From contig CM039511.1 of NCBI GenBank assembly GCA_022432975.1, positions 47,316,902-47,380,901 on the forward strand: a stretch of DNA of 64,000 nt, in the 5' to 3' direction. This document shows positions 45,601 through 58,500 of the stretch, piece by piece. A program made the position numbers and the translations under genes. Numbering within the stretch: position 1 is the first letter of the stretch; every line of letters begins with the position of its first letter. The DNA is from Begonia masoniana (lineage: Eukaryota > Streptophyta > Magnoliopsida > Cucurbitales > Begoniaceae). The notes beneath the pieces were generated by a model. That model saw only the letters and a list, made by a program, of their open reading frames with translations. It was not told the origin of the DNA and searched no databases.

Positions 45601-46489
45601 GAGTGTTACATGACTTGAGGTTAGAACCTAAGTTATCAATTTCACATTCAAGGTTTTAACTTGAAGTTATGAGAACGACGTGTATTGAGGACCCGAAAAC
45701 CTTCATGGACGTGAAACTAAGACTTAGTAATGCGTTTGATGAAGCATAAGAAACTTCACTTCAATCGATTTGTTCCAAAAGAGTTTAACGTATCAAGCAA
45801 ATGAGGTTGAGTGTTACATGACTTGCGGTTAGAACCTGAGTTATCCATTTTCCATTCAAGGTTTTAACTTGAAGTGATGAGAACGACGTGTATTGAGGAC
45901 CCAACAACCTTCATGGACGCGAAACTAAGACTTAGTAATGCGCTTGATGAAGCATTAGAAACTTACTTCAATCGATTTTTTCCAAAAGAGTTGATCGTAT
46001 CAAGCAAATGAGGTTGAGTGTTACATTACTTGTGGTTAGAACCTAAGTTACCCATTCCACATTCAAGGTTTTAACTTGAAATGATGAGAACGACGTGTAT
46101 TGATGACCCAACAACCTTCATGGATGCGAAACTAAGACTTAGTAATGCGCTTGATGAAGGATAAGAAACTTACTTCAATCTATTTGTTCTAAAAGAGTTG
46201 ATCGTATCAAGCAAATGAGGTTGAGTGTTACATGACTTGTGGTTAGAACCTAAGTTATCAATTTCACATTCAACGTTTTAACTTTAAGTGATTAGAACGA
46301 CGTGTATTGAGGACCCAACAACCTTAATGGATGCGAAACTAAGACTTAGTAATGCGTTTGATGAAGCATAAGAAACTTCACTTCAATCGATTTGTTCCAA
46401 AAGAGTTGAACGTATCAAGCAAATGAGGTTGAATGTTACATGACTTGTGGTTAGAACCTAAGTTATCCATTTCACTTTCAAGGTTTTAA
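36600..46489 (+). repeat. Satellite array S4: about 47 monomers of 208 bp
   Basis: Starts acaacctttatggacacg with a first monomer lacking about 70 bases, then continues head to tail, same orientation as S1-S3. The left part mixes gttgatcg and gttgaacg types; from about 38700 the gttgaacg type dominates. A regular dimer of 416 bases is present around 43090-45100. The array ends at ttcaaggttttaa, where element D starts. No gene is supported in this stretch. Confidence 0.95.
43090..45110 (+). repeat. 416-bp dimer higher-order repeat within S4
   Basis: The variant gagggcccaac (gagggtctaac in one unit) has its GGG at 43194, 43610, 44026, 44442 and 44858, each exactly 416 bases apart, i.e. every second monomer. 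Linked variants alternate with it: gcgtaactaag/cttattaatg/gttgatcg/aaatgaagttg in one monomer, gcgaaaataag/cttagtaatg/gttgaacg/aaatgatgttg in the next. Confidence 0.9.
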
Positions 46490-47344
46490 TGATGCGAACC
46501 TCGGATCGAAAGGACCCGGGACCCGACAACAACGAGGAATAATTCTGGGAACGCCTTTTTGATTCAATAACAAAGTAAGGAAGTAAGACCCCAATCGAAG
46601 AATTCGATGGAACCCTAGTTATCAAAACAGGAGCTTGACCCGAGCCACACCTGTTGGCTGAATCAAAGCTATCAAAACAGGAGCTTGACCCAGACCAAAC
46701 TCGTTGGTAAGAACCAAAGCTATCAAGCGAGATTCTTCAAGCGTGACTCGAAGAAGATCGTTGTTCTTCGCAAAGAACCAAAGAGAAATCCTCTCTAAAA
46801 AAACACACAATTTTTTTAATTCAAACTATTTCTTCTAAATCAAAAGTGTTTTGCCATTAAATAGGCTACACATGATAATTAAATTAAATAATAAAAAAAA
46901 CGAAAATAAAATAAAGTAACTAATAAAAATTGTAAGATAATGATCTTTTGCATGATAAGATATAATCTCACGTTTAAACTACGTTTGAATATGATTTGAG
47001 TAGATTTTATCGGATAAAATCTCTCATACGTGGTTTGTTTGAATTTGCATGTGTTTCGCATGTGACTTTTTAATTCCTACACGTGCATGTGCATGGCACA
47101 TGCAAATCTTCATGCATCTTTGGCCTCCCTTGCTTCAACTTGATTTTGATTATGTTCAATCCTCGACACATTCATTAGTTTTAGATCAAGTTGTCGCGGC
47201 TCCTCTCTCCCTTGGATCTCTAAAATTAATCCTTCCAAGGCCTCACGCATCTTCTTAGCTTTGGATCGTGTCATTGGGCCGCCAATGTCCTCAATTGGAT
47301 CGTTGCTCTTGGGCTTGGTCTTTGTCGCTGCTTGGATCAGATCA
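46490..47344 (-). repeat. 3' LTR of D (855 bp)
   Basis: Plus strand TGATGCGAACCTCGG...GGATCAGATCA. In element orientation the first ~235 bases (47344 down to about 47110) are open in one frame and encode GGPMTRSKAKKMREALEGLI, the basic integrase tail. Aligns with the partial copy 51927-52556. Confidence 0.9.
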
Positions 47345-48650
47345 TTCCCTCCCTCTTCAAAAGATTCCTCCTCGAATCTCCTGCATCATATAAAGATAAG
47401 TCACTAACATTAAAAGATGCACTAACATTACCATATTCGCTAGGTAAGTCTATCTTGTAGGCATTGTCGTTTATGCGTTCAAGGACTTGAAATGGTCCAT
47501 CTCCTCGTGGATGCAACTTACTTTTCCATTGATTTGGAAACCTCTCTTTTCGAAGATGTAGCAAAACCCAATCTCCGAGTTCAAAGATAATCTTTTTACG
47601 GCTTTTGTTTGCTTGACGAGCATATTGCTCGCTTCTCTTTCGAATGTTCTCTTGTACTTTCATATGTAAGTCCCTAACAAATTTAGGTTTTTTCTCTCCA
47701 TCAAAATTAACAAACTCGTTAGTAGGTAGAGATAAAATATCAAGAGGAGATAAAGGATTAAATCCATAAACAAATTCAAATGGTGAATATGAAGTAGTAG
47801 AATGAACAACTCTATTATAAGCAAATTCAACATGAGGTAAACATTTTTCCCATTGTTTTAAATTTTTAGAAATAATCGCTCTTAACAACGTAGAAAGTGT
47901 TCTATTTACCACTTCTGTTTGTCCATCCGTTTGGGGGTGTGCCACATTTGAGAATAAAAGTTTTGTTCCTAGCTTACTCCACAAAGTTCTCCAAAAGTGA
48001 CTTAGGAACTTTACGTCTCTATCACTCACAATGGTTTTAGGAATTCCGTGTAAACGAACAACTTCTTTCAAGAATAAGTCCGCCACATGAGTAGCGTCGT
48101 TTGTCTTTGAGCATTCTATAAAGTGAGCCATCTTACTAAACCTATCCACTACCACAAATATGCTATCTTTCCCTCCTTGTGTCCTCGGCAAACCAATCAC
48201 AAAATCCATCGATATGTCCACCCAAGGTTGGTTAGGAATAGGTAGAGGAGTGTACTTTCCATAAGGTTTAATCTTTGATTTGGCCTTCCTACACTCAATG
48301 CACTTATCACAAATGGCTTGAACATGATTCCTCATTTTCGGCCAATAAAAATGTTCACAAAGCACACTCAATGTTTTAGTAATTCCAAAGTGTCCCATTA
48401 ACCCTCCTCCATGAGTCTCTCTAACAAGTAACTCTCTTAAAGAACATTTAGGGATACAAAGCTTATCCTTTTTAAATAAATATCCATCATGTTTATAATA
48501 ATCATTATATGCATGTTTCTCACATTCTTTCCAAACAAGATCAAAATCTGAGTCCGATTCATATAAGTTCTTTATTAAATCAAATCCTAACAACTTAGAT
48601 TGTAAAGTAGTTATAAGCACGTACCTTCTTGACAATGCATCGGCAACCAC
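47337..48650 (-). CDS. pol: D: end of RNase H plus complete integrase (437 codons)
   Basis: The frame starts with VADALSRR (end of RNase H) and a linker to [12 protein letters not shown]. Zinc motif: H80, H87, C117, C120. Catalytic triad: Asp 149 (SMDFV), Asp 210 (VSDRDVKF) and Glu 246 (DGQTEVV), with 35 residues between the second Asp and the Glu, the classic D,D-35-E spacing. C-terminal domain: [15 protein letters not shown] near 359-373, [22 protein letters not shown]. The three glycines use mixed codons, so there is no long G run and the frame holds. It stops at 47337, eight bases into the LTR, one frame away from the LTR-encoded tail. This is the only integrase here with all motifs in one uninterrupted frame joined to RNase H sequence. 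Confidence 0.93.
   Translation of the reverse strand: MVADALSRRYVLITTLQSKLLGFDLIKNLYESDSDFDLVWKECEKHAYNDYYKHDGYLFKKDKLCIPKCSLRELLVRETHGGGLMGHFGITKTLSVLCEHFYWPKMRNHVQAICDKCIECRKAKSKIKPYGKYTPLPIPNQPWVDISMDFVIGLPRTQGGKDSIFVVVDRFSKMAHFIECSKTNDATHVADLFLKEVVRLHGIPKTIVSDRDVKFLSHFWRTLWSKLGTKLLFSNVAHPQTDGQTEVVNRTLSTLLRAIISKNLKQWEKCLPHVEFAYNRVVHSTTSYSPFEFVYGFNPLSPLDILSLPTNEFVNFDGEKKPKFVRDLHMKVQENIRKRSEQYARQANKSRKKIIFELGDWVLLHLRKERFPNQWKSKLHPRGDGPFQVLERINDNAYKIDLPSEYGNVSASFNVSDLSLYDAGDSRRNLLKREGMI
47345..47362 (-). promoter_or_regulatory. Polypurine tract of D
   Basis: ttttgaagagggaggga followed by a, directly before the LTR in element orientation; nearly the same as in E. Confidence 0.75.
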
Positions 48651-49058
48651 ATTCTCTTTACCTTTTTTATAATGAATAACATAAGGAAAGGTCTATATGA
48701 ACTCCATCCATTTTGCATGTCTCTTGTGCAACTTTCCTTGTGTCTTTAAGTGTTTTAGGCTTTCATGGTCGGAATGGATGATGAACTCCTTGGGCCACAA
48801 GTAATGTTGCCACGTTTGTAATGTTCTCACCAAGGCATACAACTCCTTGTCCTATATTGGATAGTTTAAGACCGCGCCACTAAGCTTTTCACTAAAGTAA
48901 GCAATCGGCTTCATATCCTGCATCAAAACACCACCAATTCCTTTTCCCGACGCATCACATTCAATCTCAAATGTTTTATCAAAATTTGGCAAAACTAACA
49001 AAGGTGCATTAGTTAACTTTTCTTTTAGAAGATTAAAAGATTCATTATGTAACTCAGT
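48651..49058 (-). pseudogene. pol: D: RNase H, with stops
   Basis: Reading from 49058 gives [29 protein letters not shown] (first Asp), [18 protein letters not shown] then a TAG where Y should precede DKELYALV (Glu), [13 protein letters not shown] (Asp), and EFI followed by a TAG before FPYVIHY. All four catalytic positions are visible, but at least two stops separate RT from the integrase frame. Confidence 0.82.
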
Positions 49059-49970
49059 TCACTTAAAATCCATATTCTTTTTAACCAAATCATTCAATGG
49101 TGCTGCAATAGTACTAAAATCTCTAACGAATCTTCGGTAAAAGCTAGCTAAGCCATGAAAACTACGTACCTCGTTAGCATTCTTAGGTGTCGGCCACTCC
49201 TTGATTGCCTTGACCTTTTCTTCGTCCACAGAAACTCCACTCGAGCTCACTACAAAACCAAGAAACACTACCGATTCCATGCAAAAAGTGCACTTTTTGA
49301 GGTTAGCATATAATTGGTTTATTCGCAAAACATTAAAAACAGATTTTAAATGTTTTACATGTTGTTCTAATGTTTTGCTATAAACTAATATATCATCAAA
49401 ATAAACCACGACAAATTTTCCAATAACCGGTCGTAATACGTGATTCATTAACCTCATTAATGTGCTAGGTGCATTAGATAATCTAAAAGGCATGACTAAC
49501 CACTCATAAAGTCCAAATTTTGTTTTAAAAGCAGTTTTCCACTCGTCTCCCTTTTTCATACGAATTTGATAATATCCATTCTTTAAATCATTTTTTGAGA
49601 ATAAACAAGCACCATATAATTCATCAAGCATGTCATCTAACCTTGGTATAGGATGTCGATACTTTACCGTTATTTTATTGATTGCTCGACAATGCACACA
49701 CATCCTCCATGATCCGTCCTTCTTTGGCACCAAAATCACGGGTACCGAGCATGGGCTTAGGCTTTCTTTCACTAGACCCTTGTCCATTAACTCGTCCACT
49801 TGTCTTTGAATTTCCTTTGTTTCCTCTGGATTTGCTCGATATGCCGGTCGGTTTGGAATTAACGCACCCGGGATGAAATCAATTTGATGCTCGATTCCTC
49901 TAAGTGGTGGTACTCCTTTCGGTAACTCCTCTGGGAATACATCCTTAAACTCCTGCAAAAGAGAAATCAT
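49059..49970 (-). CDS. pol: D: reverse transcriptase (303 open codons)
   Basis: Starts [19 protein letters not shown] motifs: [10 protein letters not shown] near 39-48, [14 protein letters not shown] near 81-94 (Asp of CVDC is His), [10 protein letters not shown] with Asp 128 (Ile-to-Asn just before it), [11 protein letters not shown] (Gly-to-Arg) near 160-170, and YFDD at 190-193. The catalytic Asp residues remain, but three changes in conserved motif residues suggest decay. Ends with a stop at the RNase H boundary (DFK*). Upstream the frame is separated from protease by a one-base shift near 50025. Confidence 0.9.
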   Translation of the reverse strand: MISLLQEFKDVFPEELPKGVPPLRGIEHQIDFIPGALIPNRPAYRANPEETKEIQRQVDELMDKGLVKESLSPCSVPVILVPKKDGSWRMCVHCRAINKITVKYRHPIPRLDDMLDELYGACLFSKNDLKNGYYQIRMKKGDEWKTAFKTKFGLYEWLVMPFRLSNAPSTLMRLMNHVLRPVIGKFVVVYFDDILVYSKTLEQHVKHLKSVFNVLRINQLYANLKKCTFCMESVVFLGFVVSSSGVSVDEEKVKAIKEWPTPKNANEVRSFHGLASFYRRFVRDFSTIAAPLNDLVKKNMDFK

Positions 49971-50019
49971 AGCACTTGGAAGAAAATTTGGTAAGTCATT
50001 AGATGATAAATTTTGTTCA

Positions 50020-50598
50020 TCAACACGATTTGTTTCTCACTTGACTTTTTTCACTCTCTCCCTCAGTTTTTATCTCTTTTCCATCGATTTTTCTCTCTTG
50101 CTCCCTCGGTTTTTCATCCCTCTTTATGCTCTTTTCAACTATTTTTCTTTCTCTACTTTCTTTCTCTATTTTTGCCTCTTTTTCAACTAATTTCTTTTCA
50201 CCACTTTCTTTTTCTTTTTCGGCCTCTTTTTCAACTAATTTCTTTTCACCACTTTCTTTCTCTCTTTCATCCTTAATTATTTGAAATTCCTTCGCAATCC
50301 TCTCTTGATCTTCAATTGCCTCCAATGGCTTTAATGGTGTAAGGATAACAGTTTTTCCATTGTAAACCAACGAATACTCATTCTTGTAACCATTATACTT
50401 GCCGTTTCGATTATATTGCCAAGGTCTCCCCCAAAGTATGTGTGTAGCTTGCATCGGCACTACATCACATAAAACTTTATCTTGGTACCTTCCAATTGAT
50501 AAAGGAACTTCCATCTGTTTAGTCACCTTAATTTCTCCACAATCGCTTGACCATTGCAACTTGTATGGTTTTGGATGTTGCTCGGTTTTCAAGTTCAA
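50020..50598 (-). pseudogene. pol: D: protease C-terminal part and charged repeat linker (192 codons)
   Basis: First ~90 codons match the later protease: QHPKPYKLQWSSDCGEIKVTKQ, CDVVPMQATHILWGRPWQ. Then comes a very charged Lys/Glu linker with an internal tandem repeat of a 16-residue unit (GEKKLVEKEAEKEKES), about 50150-50270 on the plus strand. It ends out of frame with RT. The linker corresponds to the shorter Lys/Glu stretch in A ([14 protein letters not shown]). Confidence 0.83.
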
Positions 50599-50601
50599 CT
50601 T

Positions 50602-50793
50602 TTAGACTAGTAATGTGCTTGCTACATTGGTGCAATTTCCACTATTGATGATCAAACTACAAACTTTGTTGAGCACATGGCATCTTGTATGGAATATATG
50701 CTCTCGTTGTACTTTGGCTCCATCTTCCTTAGTTTGCACATTCAATACTCGCCTTGTGACTAATTGATCTCCTTTTACTGGTTCCTCCATCAA
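50602..50793 (-). pseudogene. pol: D: protease N-terminal part with altered active site
   Basis: The frame gives QREHIFHTRCHVLNKVCSLI then INSGNCTNVAS. In A and B the active site is IDGGSCVNVAS, so Asp is Asn and Ser is Asn here. It stops at LLV* just before the protease continues at 50598. Inactive protease. Confidence 0.83.
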
Positions 50794-51117
50794 GTCTACT
50801 TTTCGTTCCCAATTGAAATATCTCTTGGGGTCGTTCTTCCCTCATAAAGGTGAAATATTTACCTTGAAATATCTCTTGTGACTAATTGATCTACTTTTGT
50901 TACTTAGATCATCATCTTCTCGGTACGACCTATCATTCCTTTCCCTTTGATAATATCCACTATTATCTTTGAATTTTCCATCAAAATTCTTCCTTTGCCG
51001 CGTATGACTAGGGGATGGAGATTCCAATCAGTCCATCCTCGTATTTAGAGCCTTGAAATTTTCTTGCATGGCTTTCATGAACAATTTTAAATCCACCTCG
51101 TTTTGTTCTCCACTCAT
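50794..51117 (-). pseudogene. gag: D: residual gag with the core and zinc knuckle deleted
   Basis: ATG at 51115-51117 starts MSGEQNEVDLKLFMKAMQEN and meets TGA after 29 codons. Then come an Arg/Ser-rich stretch and, near 50800-50835, DPKRYFNWERKVD (compare [13 protein letters not shown] in B). From there the sequence jumps straight to the linker before protease (EEPVKGDQLVTRR). The capsid-like core and the CCHC knuckle present in A and B are absent, about 0.9 kb less than in those copies. Confidence 0.78.
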
Positions 51118-51912
51118 GATATTATTTTCCGACCACAATAAGAAAATAAAAGAAAATAGTTAGAAGTAAAAGAAAAATAATCAAGTAATGGACCTTACCT
51201 CTCCCTCACGTAGTTTGCTCTCGATAGATGTCACTCCACTCGTGTTTCGCTAAAAAATTAAGGCTTTTTCTATAATAGTCTCACCCTCTCTTGCTTTTTA
51301 CCTCTAGATCTCCCTTCTAGTTCTTTACGTAAGAACTTGATCGATGGTAAATATTCAACAAGCCAAACTATAAAAAATTAAACTTTAAAGCTTAAAAGTT
51401 CAAACTTGTAAAGATGGCTAAATCAAGGGTACGATTGAAATGAGACAAAACTTTGGATGATGACAATATTTCAAATGAAGATTCAACAATTTGAACCTTC
51501 AAAGAATAAATTTGGATAAAGACAATATTTCGAATGAAGATTCAATAATTTGAATTTTCAAAGAACAATTATCTACGAATTTTTGAATTTAAAAGGCTAG
51601 AAATTTCAAAATCTCTAGAACAAAATTTCGATTTTTTTTTTTTTGACTTCTCACAACTCTTTTTTTTTTTTTACTTTTGACAACTCTTTTTGTTTTGACT
51701 TTTGACAATTTTTTTTTTTAGTAATCTTCGAATTTCAAGAGGAGAAATTCACAAGAAGAAAAAAATTTGATGAAAAAAATCGAGACTTGATAATAAGGAT
51801 GGAAAAAAAATAATTTTTTTTTGTGCTTTTTTGAGTACTAGGACGAATAGAATAAGATGAAGAAAATATTGATAACAAAATTAAAGATAGCTTCTTGAAT
51901 TAAGGAGTCAAA
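51118..51912 (-). other. 5' leader of D
   Basis: About 0.8 kb without coding signal, AT-rich, with several T runs (51629-51720 and 51810-51825). Two similar blocks (tttgaatgaagattcaacaatttg-like, near 51460-51500 and 51530-51560) form a short degenerate direct repeat. Nothing else seen. Confidence 0.65.
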
Positions 51913-51924
51913 GCTCTGATACCA
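51913..51924 (-). promoter_or_regulatory. Primer-binding site of D
   Basis: TGGTATCAGAGC in element orientation, two bases from the LTR end: the canonical match to initiator tRNA-Met. Confidence 0.9.
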
Positions 51925-51926
51925 AC

Positions 51927-52556
51927 TGATACGAACCTCGGATCGAAAGGACCCGGGACCCGACAACAACGCGAAATAATTCTAGGAACGCCTTTTTGAT
52001 TCAACAACAAAGTAAGGAACTAAGACCCCAATCGAAGAATTCGATGGAACCCTAGTTATCAAAACAGGAGCTTGACCCGAGCCACACCTGTTGGCTGAAC
52101 CAAAGCTATCAAATAGGAGCTTGACCCAGACCAAAGTCGTTGGTAAGAACCAAAGCTATCAAGCGAGATTCTTCAAGCGTGACTTGAAGAAGATCGTTGT
52201 TCTTCGCAAAGAACCAACGAGAAATCCTCTCCAAAAAAAAAAAACACACAATTTTTTTAATTCAAACTTGTTCTTCTAAATCAAAAGTGTTTTGCCATTA
52301 AATAGGCTACACATGAAAATTAAATTAAATAATAAAAAAAACAAAAATAAAATAAAATAACTAATAAAAATCGTGAGATAATGATCTTTTGCTTGATAAG
52401 ATATAATCTCACGTTTAAACTACGTTTGAATATGATTTGAATTGATTTTAGTAGATTCTGTCGGACAAAATCTCTCATACGTGGTTTGTTTGGATTGGCA
52501 TGTGTTTCGCATGTGACTTTTTAATTCTTACACGTGCATGTGCATGGCACATGCAA
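51927..52556 (-). repeat. Partial 5' LTR of D (630 of ~855 bp)
   Basis: Aligns with 46490-47105 and stops at cacatgcaa, where satellite gttatcc begins. The outer ~239 bases (47106-47344 in the other LTR), which in element orientation are its 5' end, are missing. The inner end reads TGATACGAACC (TGATGCGAACC in the 3' LTR). Confidence 0.9.
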
Positions 52557-55500
52557 GTTATCCATTTCACATTCAAGGTTTTAACTTGAAGTGATGAGAA
52601 CGACGTGTATTGAGGACCCAACAACCTTCATGGACGCGAAACTAAGACTTAGTAATGCGCTTGATGAAGCATTAGAAACTTCACTTCAATCGATTTGTTC
52701 CAAAAGAGTTGAACGTATCAAGCAAATGATGTTGAGTGTTACATGACTTGTGGTTTGAACCTAAGTTATCCATTTCAAATTCAAGGTTTTAACTTGAAGT
52801 GATGAGAACGACGTGTATTGAGGACCCAACAACCTTCATGGACGCGAAACTAAGACTTAGTAATGCGCTTGATGAAGCATTAGAAACTTCACTTCAATCG
52901 ATTTGTTCCAAAAGAGTTGAACGTATCAAGCAAATGATGTTGAGTGTTACATGACTTGTGGTTAGAACCTAAGTTATCCATTTCACATTCAAGGTTTTAA
53001 CTTGAAGTGATTAGAACGACCTGTGTTGAGGACCCAACAACCTTAATGGACGTGAAACTAAGACTTAGTAATGCGCTTGATGAAGCATTAGAAATTTACT
53101 TAAATCTATTTGTTCCAAAAGAGTTGAACGTATCAAGCAAATGATGTTGAGTGTTACATGACTTTTGGTTAGAACCTAAGTTATCCATTTCAAATTCAAG
53201 GTTTTAACTTGAAGTGATGAGAACGACGTGTATTGAGGGCCCAACAACCTTCATGGACGCGTAACTAAGACTTATTAATGCGCTTGATGAAGCATAAGAA
53301 ACTTCACTTCAATCGATTTGTCCAAAAAGAGTTGATCGTATCAAGCAAATGAAGTTGAGTGTTACATGACTTGTGGTTAGAACCTAAGTTATCCATTTCA
53401 CATTCAAGGTTTTAAGTTGAAGTGACGAGAACGACGTGTATTGAGGACCCAACAACCTTCATGGACACGAAACTAAGATTTAGTAATGCGCTTGATGAAG
53501 CGTTAGAAACTTCACTTCAATCGATTTGTTCCAAAAGAGTTGAATGTATCAAGCAAATGATGTTGAGTGTTACATGACTTGTGGTTTGAACCTACGTTAT
53601 CCATTTCAAATTCAAGGTTTTAAGTTGAAGTGATGAGAACGACGTGTATTGCGGACCCAACAACCTTCATGGACGCGAAACTAAGACTTAGTAATGCGCT
53701 TGATGAAGCATTAGAAACTTCACTTCAATCGATTTGTTCCAAAAGAGTTGAATGTATCAAGCAAATGATGTTGAGTGTTACATGACTTGTGGTTTGAACC
53801 TAAGTTATCTATTTCACATTCAAGGTTTTAACTTGAAGTGATTAGAACGACCTGTGTTGAGGACCCAACAACCTTCATGGACGCGAACTAAGACTTAGTA
53901 ATGCGCTTGATGAAGCATTAGAAACTTCACTTCAATTGATTTGTTCCAAAAGAGTTGAACATATCAAGCAAATGATGTTGAGTGTTACATGACTTGTGGT
54001 TAGAACCTAAGTTATCTATTTCACATTCAAGGTTTTAACTTGAAGTGATTAGAACGACCTGTATTGAGGACCCAACAACCTTCATGGACGCGAAACTAAG
54101 ACTTAGTAATGCGCTTGATGAAGCATTAGAAACTTCACTTCAATCGATTTGTTCCAAAAGAGTTGAATCGTATCAAGCAAATGATGTTGAGTGTTACATG
54201 ACTTGTGGTTAGAACCTAAGTTATCCATTTCAAATTCAAGGTTTTAACTTGAAGTGATGAGAACGACGTGTATTGAGGGCCCAACAACCTTCATGGACGC
54301 GTAACTAAGACTTATTAATGCGCTTGATGAAGTATTACAAATTCACTTCAATTGATTTGTTCCAAAAGAGTTGAATCGTATCAAGCAAATGAAGGTTGAG
54401 TGTTACATGACTTGTGGTTAGAACCTAAGTTATCCATTTCACATTTCAAGTTTTAAGCTTGAAGTGATGAGAACGACGTGTATTGAGGACCCAACAACCT
54501 TCATGGACACGAAACTAAGACTTAGTAATGTGCTTGATGAAGCATTAGAAACTTCACTTCAATCGATTTGTTCCAAAAGAGTTGAACGTATCAAGCAAAT
54601 GAGGTTGAGTGTTACATGACTTGTTGTTAGAATCTAAGTTATCCATTTCACATTCAAGGTTTTAACTTGAAGTGATGAGAACGACGTGTATTGAGGACCC
54701 AACAACCTTCATGGACGCGAAACTAAGACTTAGTAATGCGCTTGATGAAGAATAAGAAACTTCACTTCAATCGATTTGTTCCAAAAGAGTTGAACGTATC
54801 AGGCAAATCAGGTTGAATGTTACATGACTTGGGGTTAGAACCTAAGTTATCCATTTCACTTTCAAGGTTTTAACTTGAAATGATGAGAACGACGTGTATT
54901 GAGGACCCAACAACCTTAATGCACGCGAAACTAAGACTTTGTAATGCGCTTGATGAAGCATAAGAAACTTCACTTCAATCAATTTGTTCCAAAAGAGTTG
55001 AACGTATCAAGCAAATGAGGTTGAGTGTTACATGACTTGTGTGTTAGAACCTAAGTTATCCATTTCACATTCAAGGTTTTAACTTGAAGTGATGAGAACG
55101 ACGTGTATTGAGGACCCAACAACCTTAATGCACGCGAAACTAAGACTTTGTAATGCGCTTGATGAAGCATAAGAAACTTCACTTCAATCAATTTGTTCCA
55201 AAGAGTTGAACGTATCAAGCAAATGAGGTTGAGTGTTACATGACTTGTGGTTAGAACCTAAGTTATCCATTTCACATTCAAGGTTTTAACTTGAAGTGAT
55301 GAGAACTACGTGTATTGAGGACCCAACAACCTTCATGGACGCGAAACTAAGACTTAGTAATGCGCTTGATGAAGCATAAGAAACTTCACTTCAATCGATT
55401 TGTTCCAAAAGAGTTGAACGTATCAAGCAAATGAGGTTGAGTGTTACATGACTTGTGGTTAGAACCTAAGTTATCCATTTCACATTCAAGGTTTTATCTT

Positions 55501-58500
55501 GAAGTGATGAGAATGACGTGTATTGAGGACCCAACAACCTTCATGGACGCGAAACTAAGACTTATTAATGCGCTTGATGAAGAATAAGAAACTTCACTTC
55601 AATCGATTTGTTCCAAAAGAGTTGATCGTATCAAGCAAATGAGGTTGAGTGTTACATGACTTGTGGTTAGAACCTAAGTTATCCATTTCACATTCAAGGT
55701 TTTAATCTTGAAGTGATGAGAACGACGTGTATTGAGGACCAACAACCTTCATGGACGCGAAACTAAGACTTAGTAATGCGATTGATGAAGCATTAGAAAC
55801 TTCACTTCAATCTATTTGTTCCAAAAGAGTTGAACGTATCAAGCAAATTATGTTGATTGTTACATGAATTGTGGTTAGAACCTAAGTTATCCATTTCAAA
55901 TTCAAGGTTTTAACTTGAAGTGATAAGAACGACGTGTATTGAGGACCTAACAACCTTCATGGACGCGAAACTAAGACTTAGTAATGCGATTGATGAAGCA
56001 TTAGAAACTTCACTTCAATCGATTTGTCCCAAAAGAGTTGTTCGTATCAAGCAAATGAAGTTGAGTGTTACATGACTTGTGGTTAGAATCTAAGTTATCA
56101 ATTTCATATTCAAGTTTTTGACTTGAAGTTATGAGAACGACGTGTATTGAGGACCCTAACACCTTCATGGACGCGAAACTAAGACTTAGTAATGCGGTTG
56201 ATGAAGCATAAGAAACTTCACTTCAATCGATTTGTTCCAAAAGAGTTGAACATATCAAGCAAATGAGGTTGAATGTTACTTGACTTGTGGTTAGAACCTA
56301 AGTTATCCATTTCACTTTTAAGGTTTTAACTTGAAATGATGAGAACGACGTGTATTGAGGACCCAACAACCTTCATGGACGCGAAACTAAGACTTAGTAA
56401 TGCGCTTGATGAAGCATTAGAAACTTCACTTAAATCGATTTGTTCCAAAAGAGTTGAAAGTATCAAGCAAATGATGTTGAGTGTTACATGACTTGTGGTT
56501 TGAACCTCAGTTATCCATATCACATTCAAGGTTTTAATTTGAAGTGATTAGAACGATCTGTGTTGAGGACCCAACAACCTTCATGGACGCGAAACTAAGA
56601 TCTAGTAATGCGCTTGATGAAGCATTAGAAACTTCACTTCAATCGATTTGTTCCAAAAGAGTTGAACGTATCAAGCAAATGATGTTGAGTGTTACATGAC
56701 TTGTGGTTTGAACCTAAGTTATCCATTTCACATTCAAGGTTTTAACTTGAAGTGATTAGAACGACCTGTGTTGAGGACCCAACAACCTTCATGGACGCGA
56801 AACTAAGACTTAGTAATGCGCTTGATGAAGCATTAGAAACTTCACTTCAATCGATTTGTTCCAAAAGAGTTGACGTATCAAGCAAATGATGTTGAGTGTT
56901 ACATGACTTGTGGTTAGAACCTAAGTTATCCATTTCACATTCAAGGTTTTTAACTTGAAGTGATGAGAACGACAGTGTATTGAGGCCCAACAACCTTCAT
57001 GGACGCGAAACTAAGACTTAGTAATGCGCTTGATGAAGCATAAGAAACTTCACTTCAATCGATTTGTTCCAAAAGAGTTGAACGTATCAAGCAAATGAGG
57101 TTGAGTGTTACATGACTTGTGGTTAGAACCTAAGTTATCCATTTCACATTCAAGGTTTTAACTTGAAGTGATGAGAACAACGTGTATGAGGACCCAACAA
57201 CCTTCATGGACGCGAAACTAAGACTTAGTAATGCGCTTGATGAAGCATAGAAACTTCACTTCAATCGATTTGTTCCAAAAGAGTTGAACGTATCAAGCAA
57301 ATGAGGTTGAGTGTTACATGACTTGTGGTTAGAACCTAAGTTATCCATTTCACATTCAAGGTTTTAACTTGAAGTGATGAGAACGACGTGTATTGAGGAC
57401 CCAACAACCTTCATGGACGCGAAACTAAGACTTAGTAATGCGCTTGATGAAGCATAAGAAACTTCACTTCAATCGATTTGTCCCAAAAGAGTTGTTCATA
57501 TCAAGCAAATGAAGTTCAGTGTTACATGACTTGTGTTTAGAATCTAAGTTATCCATTTCACATTCAAGGTTTTGACTTGAAGTATGAGAACGACGTGTAT
57601 TGAGGACCCCACAACCTTCATGACGCGAAAACTAAGACTTAGTAATGCGCTTGATGAAGCATTAGAAACTTCATTAAATCATTGTTCCAACAGAGTTGAA
57701 AGTATCAAGCAAATGAGGTTGAGTGTTACATGACTTGTGGTTGAACCTAAGTTATCTATTTCACTTTCAAGGTTTTAACCTGAAATGATGATAACGACGT
57801 GTATTGAGGACCCAAAAACCTTCATGGACGCGAAACTAAGACTTAGTAATGCGCTTGATGAAGCATTAGAAACTTCACTTAAATCTATTGTTCCAAAAGA
57901 GTTGAAACGTATCAAGCAAATGATGTTGAGTGTACATGACTTGTGGTTGAACCTAAGTTATCAATTCACGTTCAAGGTTTTTAACTTAAAGTGATTGAGA
58001 ACTACCTGTTTGAGCACCCACAACCTTCTATGGACGCGAAAACTAAGACTTATTAATGCGCTTGATGAGCATTAAAACTTCACTTAATCGATTTGTTCCA
58101 AAAGAGTTGAACGTACAGCAATGATGTTGAGTGTTACATGACTTGTGGTTAGAACCTAAGTTATCCATTTCACATTCAAGTTTAACTTGAAGTGATGAGA
58201 ACGACTGTATTGAGCACCAACACCTTCATGGACGCGATAACTAAGACTTAGTAATGCGCTTGATGAGCATAGAAAAATTCACTTCAATCGATTGTTTCCA
58301 AAAGAGTTGACAGTATCAAGCAAATGAAGTTGAGTTTACTGACTTGTGGTTAGAACCTAAGTTATCCATTTACATTCAAGGTTTTAACTTGAGTGATGAG
58401 AACGACTGTGTTGAAGACCCACACCTTCATGGACGCGAAACTAAGACTTAGTAATGCGCTTGATGAAGCATTAGAACACTTCACTCAATAGATTTGTTTT

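Larger units (their letters stand above)
46490..52556 (-). mobile_element. Element D: CRM-like retrotransposon of a second family, 5' LTR truncated
   Basis: 3' LTR 46490-47344, integrase, RNase H, RT, protease and a reduced gag, leader, primer site (51913-51924) and a partial 5' LTR (51927-52556). The protein is clearly related to A-C but well diverged, and the LTR is different in sequence and length (855 bp). Left flank ends ttcaaggttttaa. On the right, satellite restarts at gttatccatttcac, about 33 bases earlier in the monomer, so there is no simple target duplication. Confidence 0.92.
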
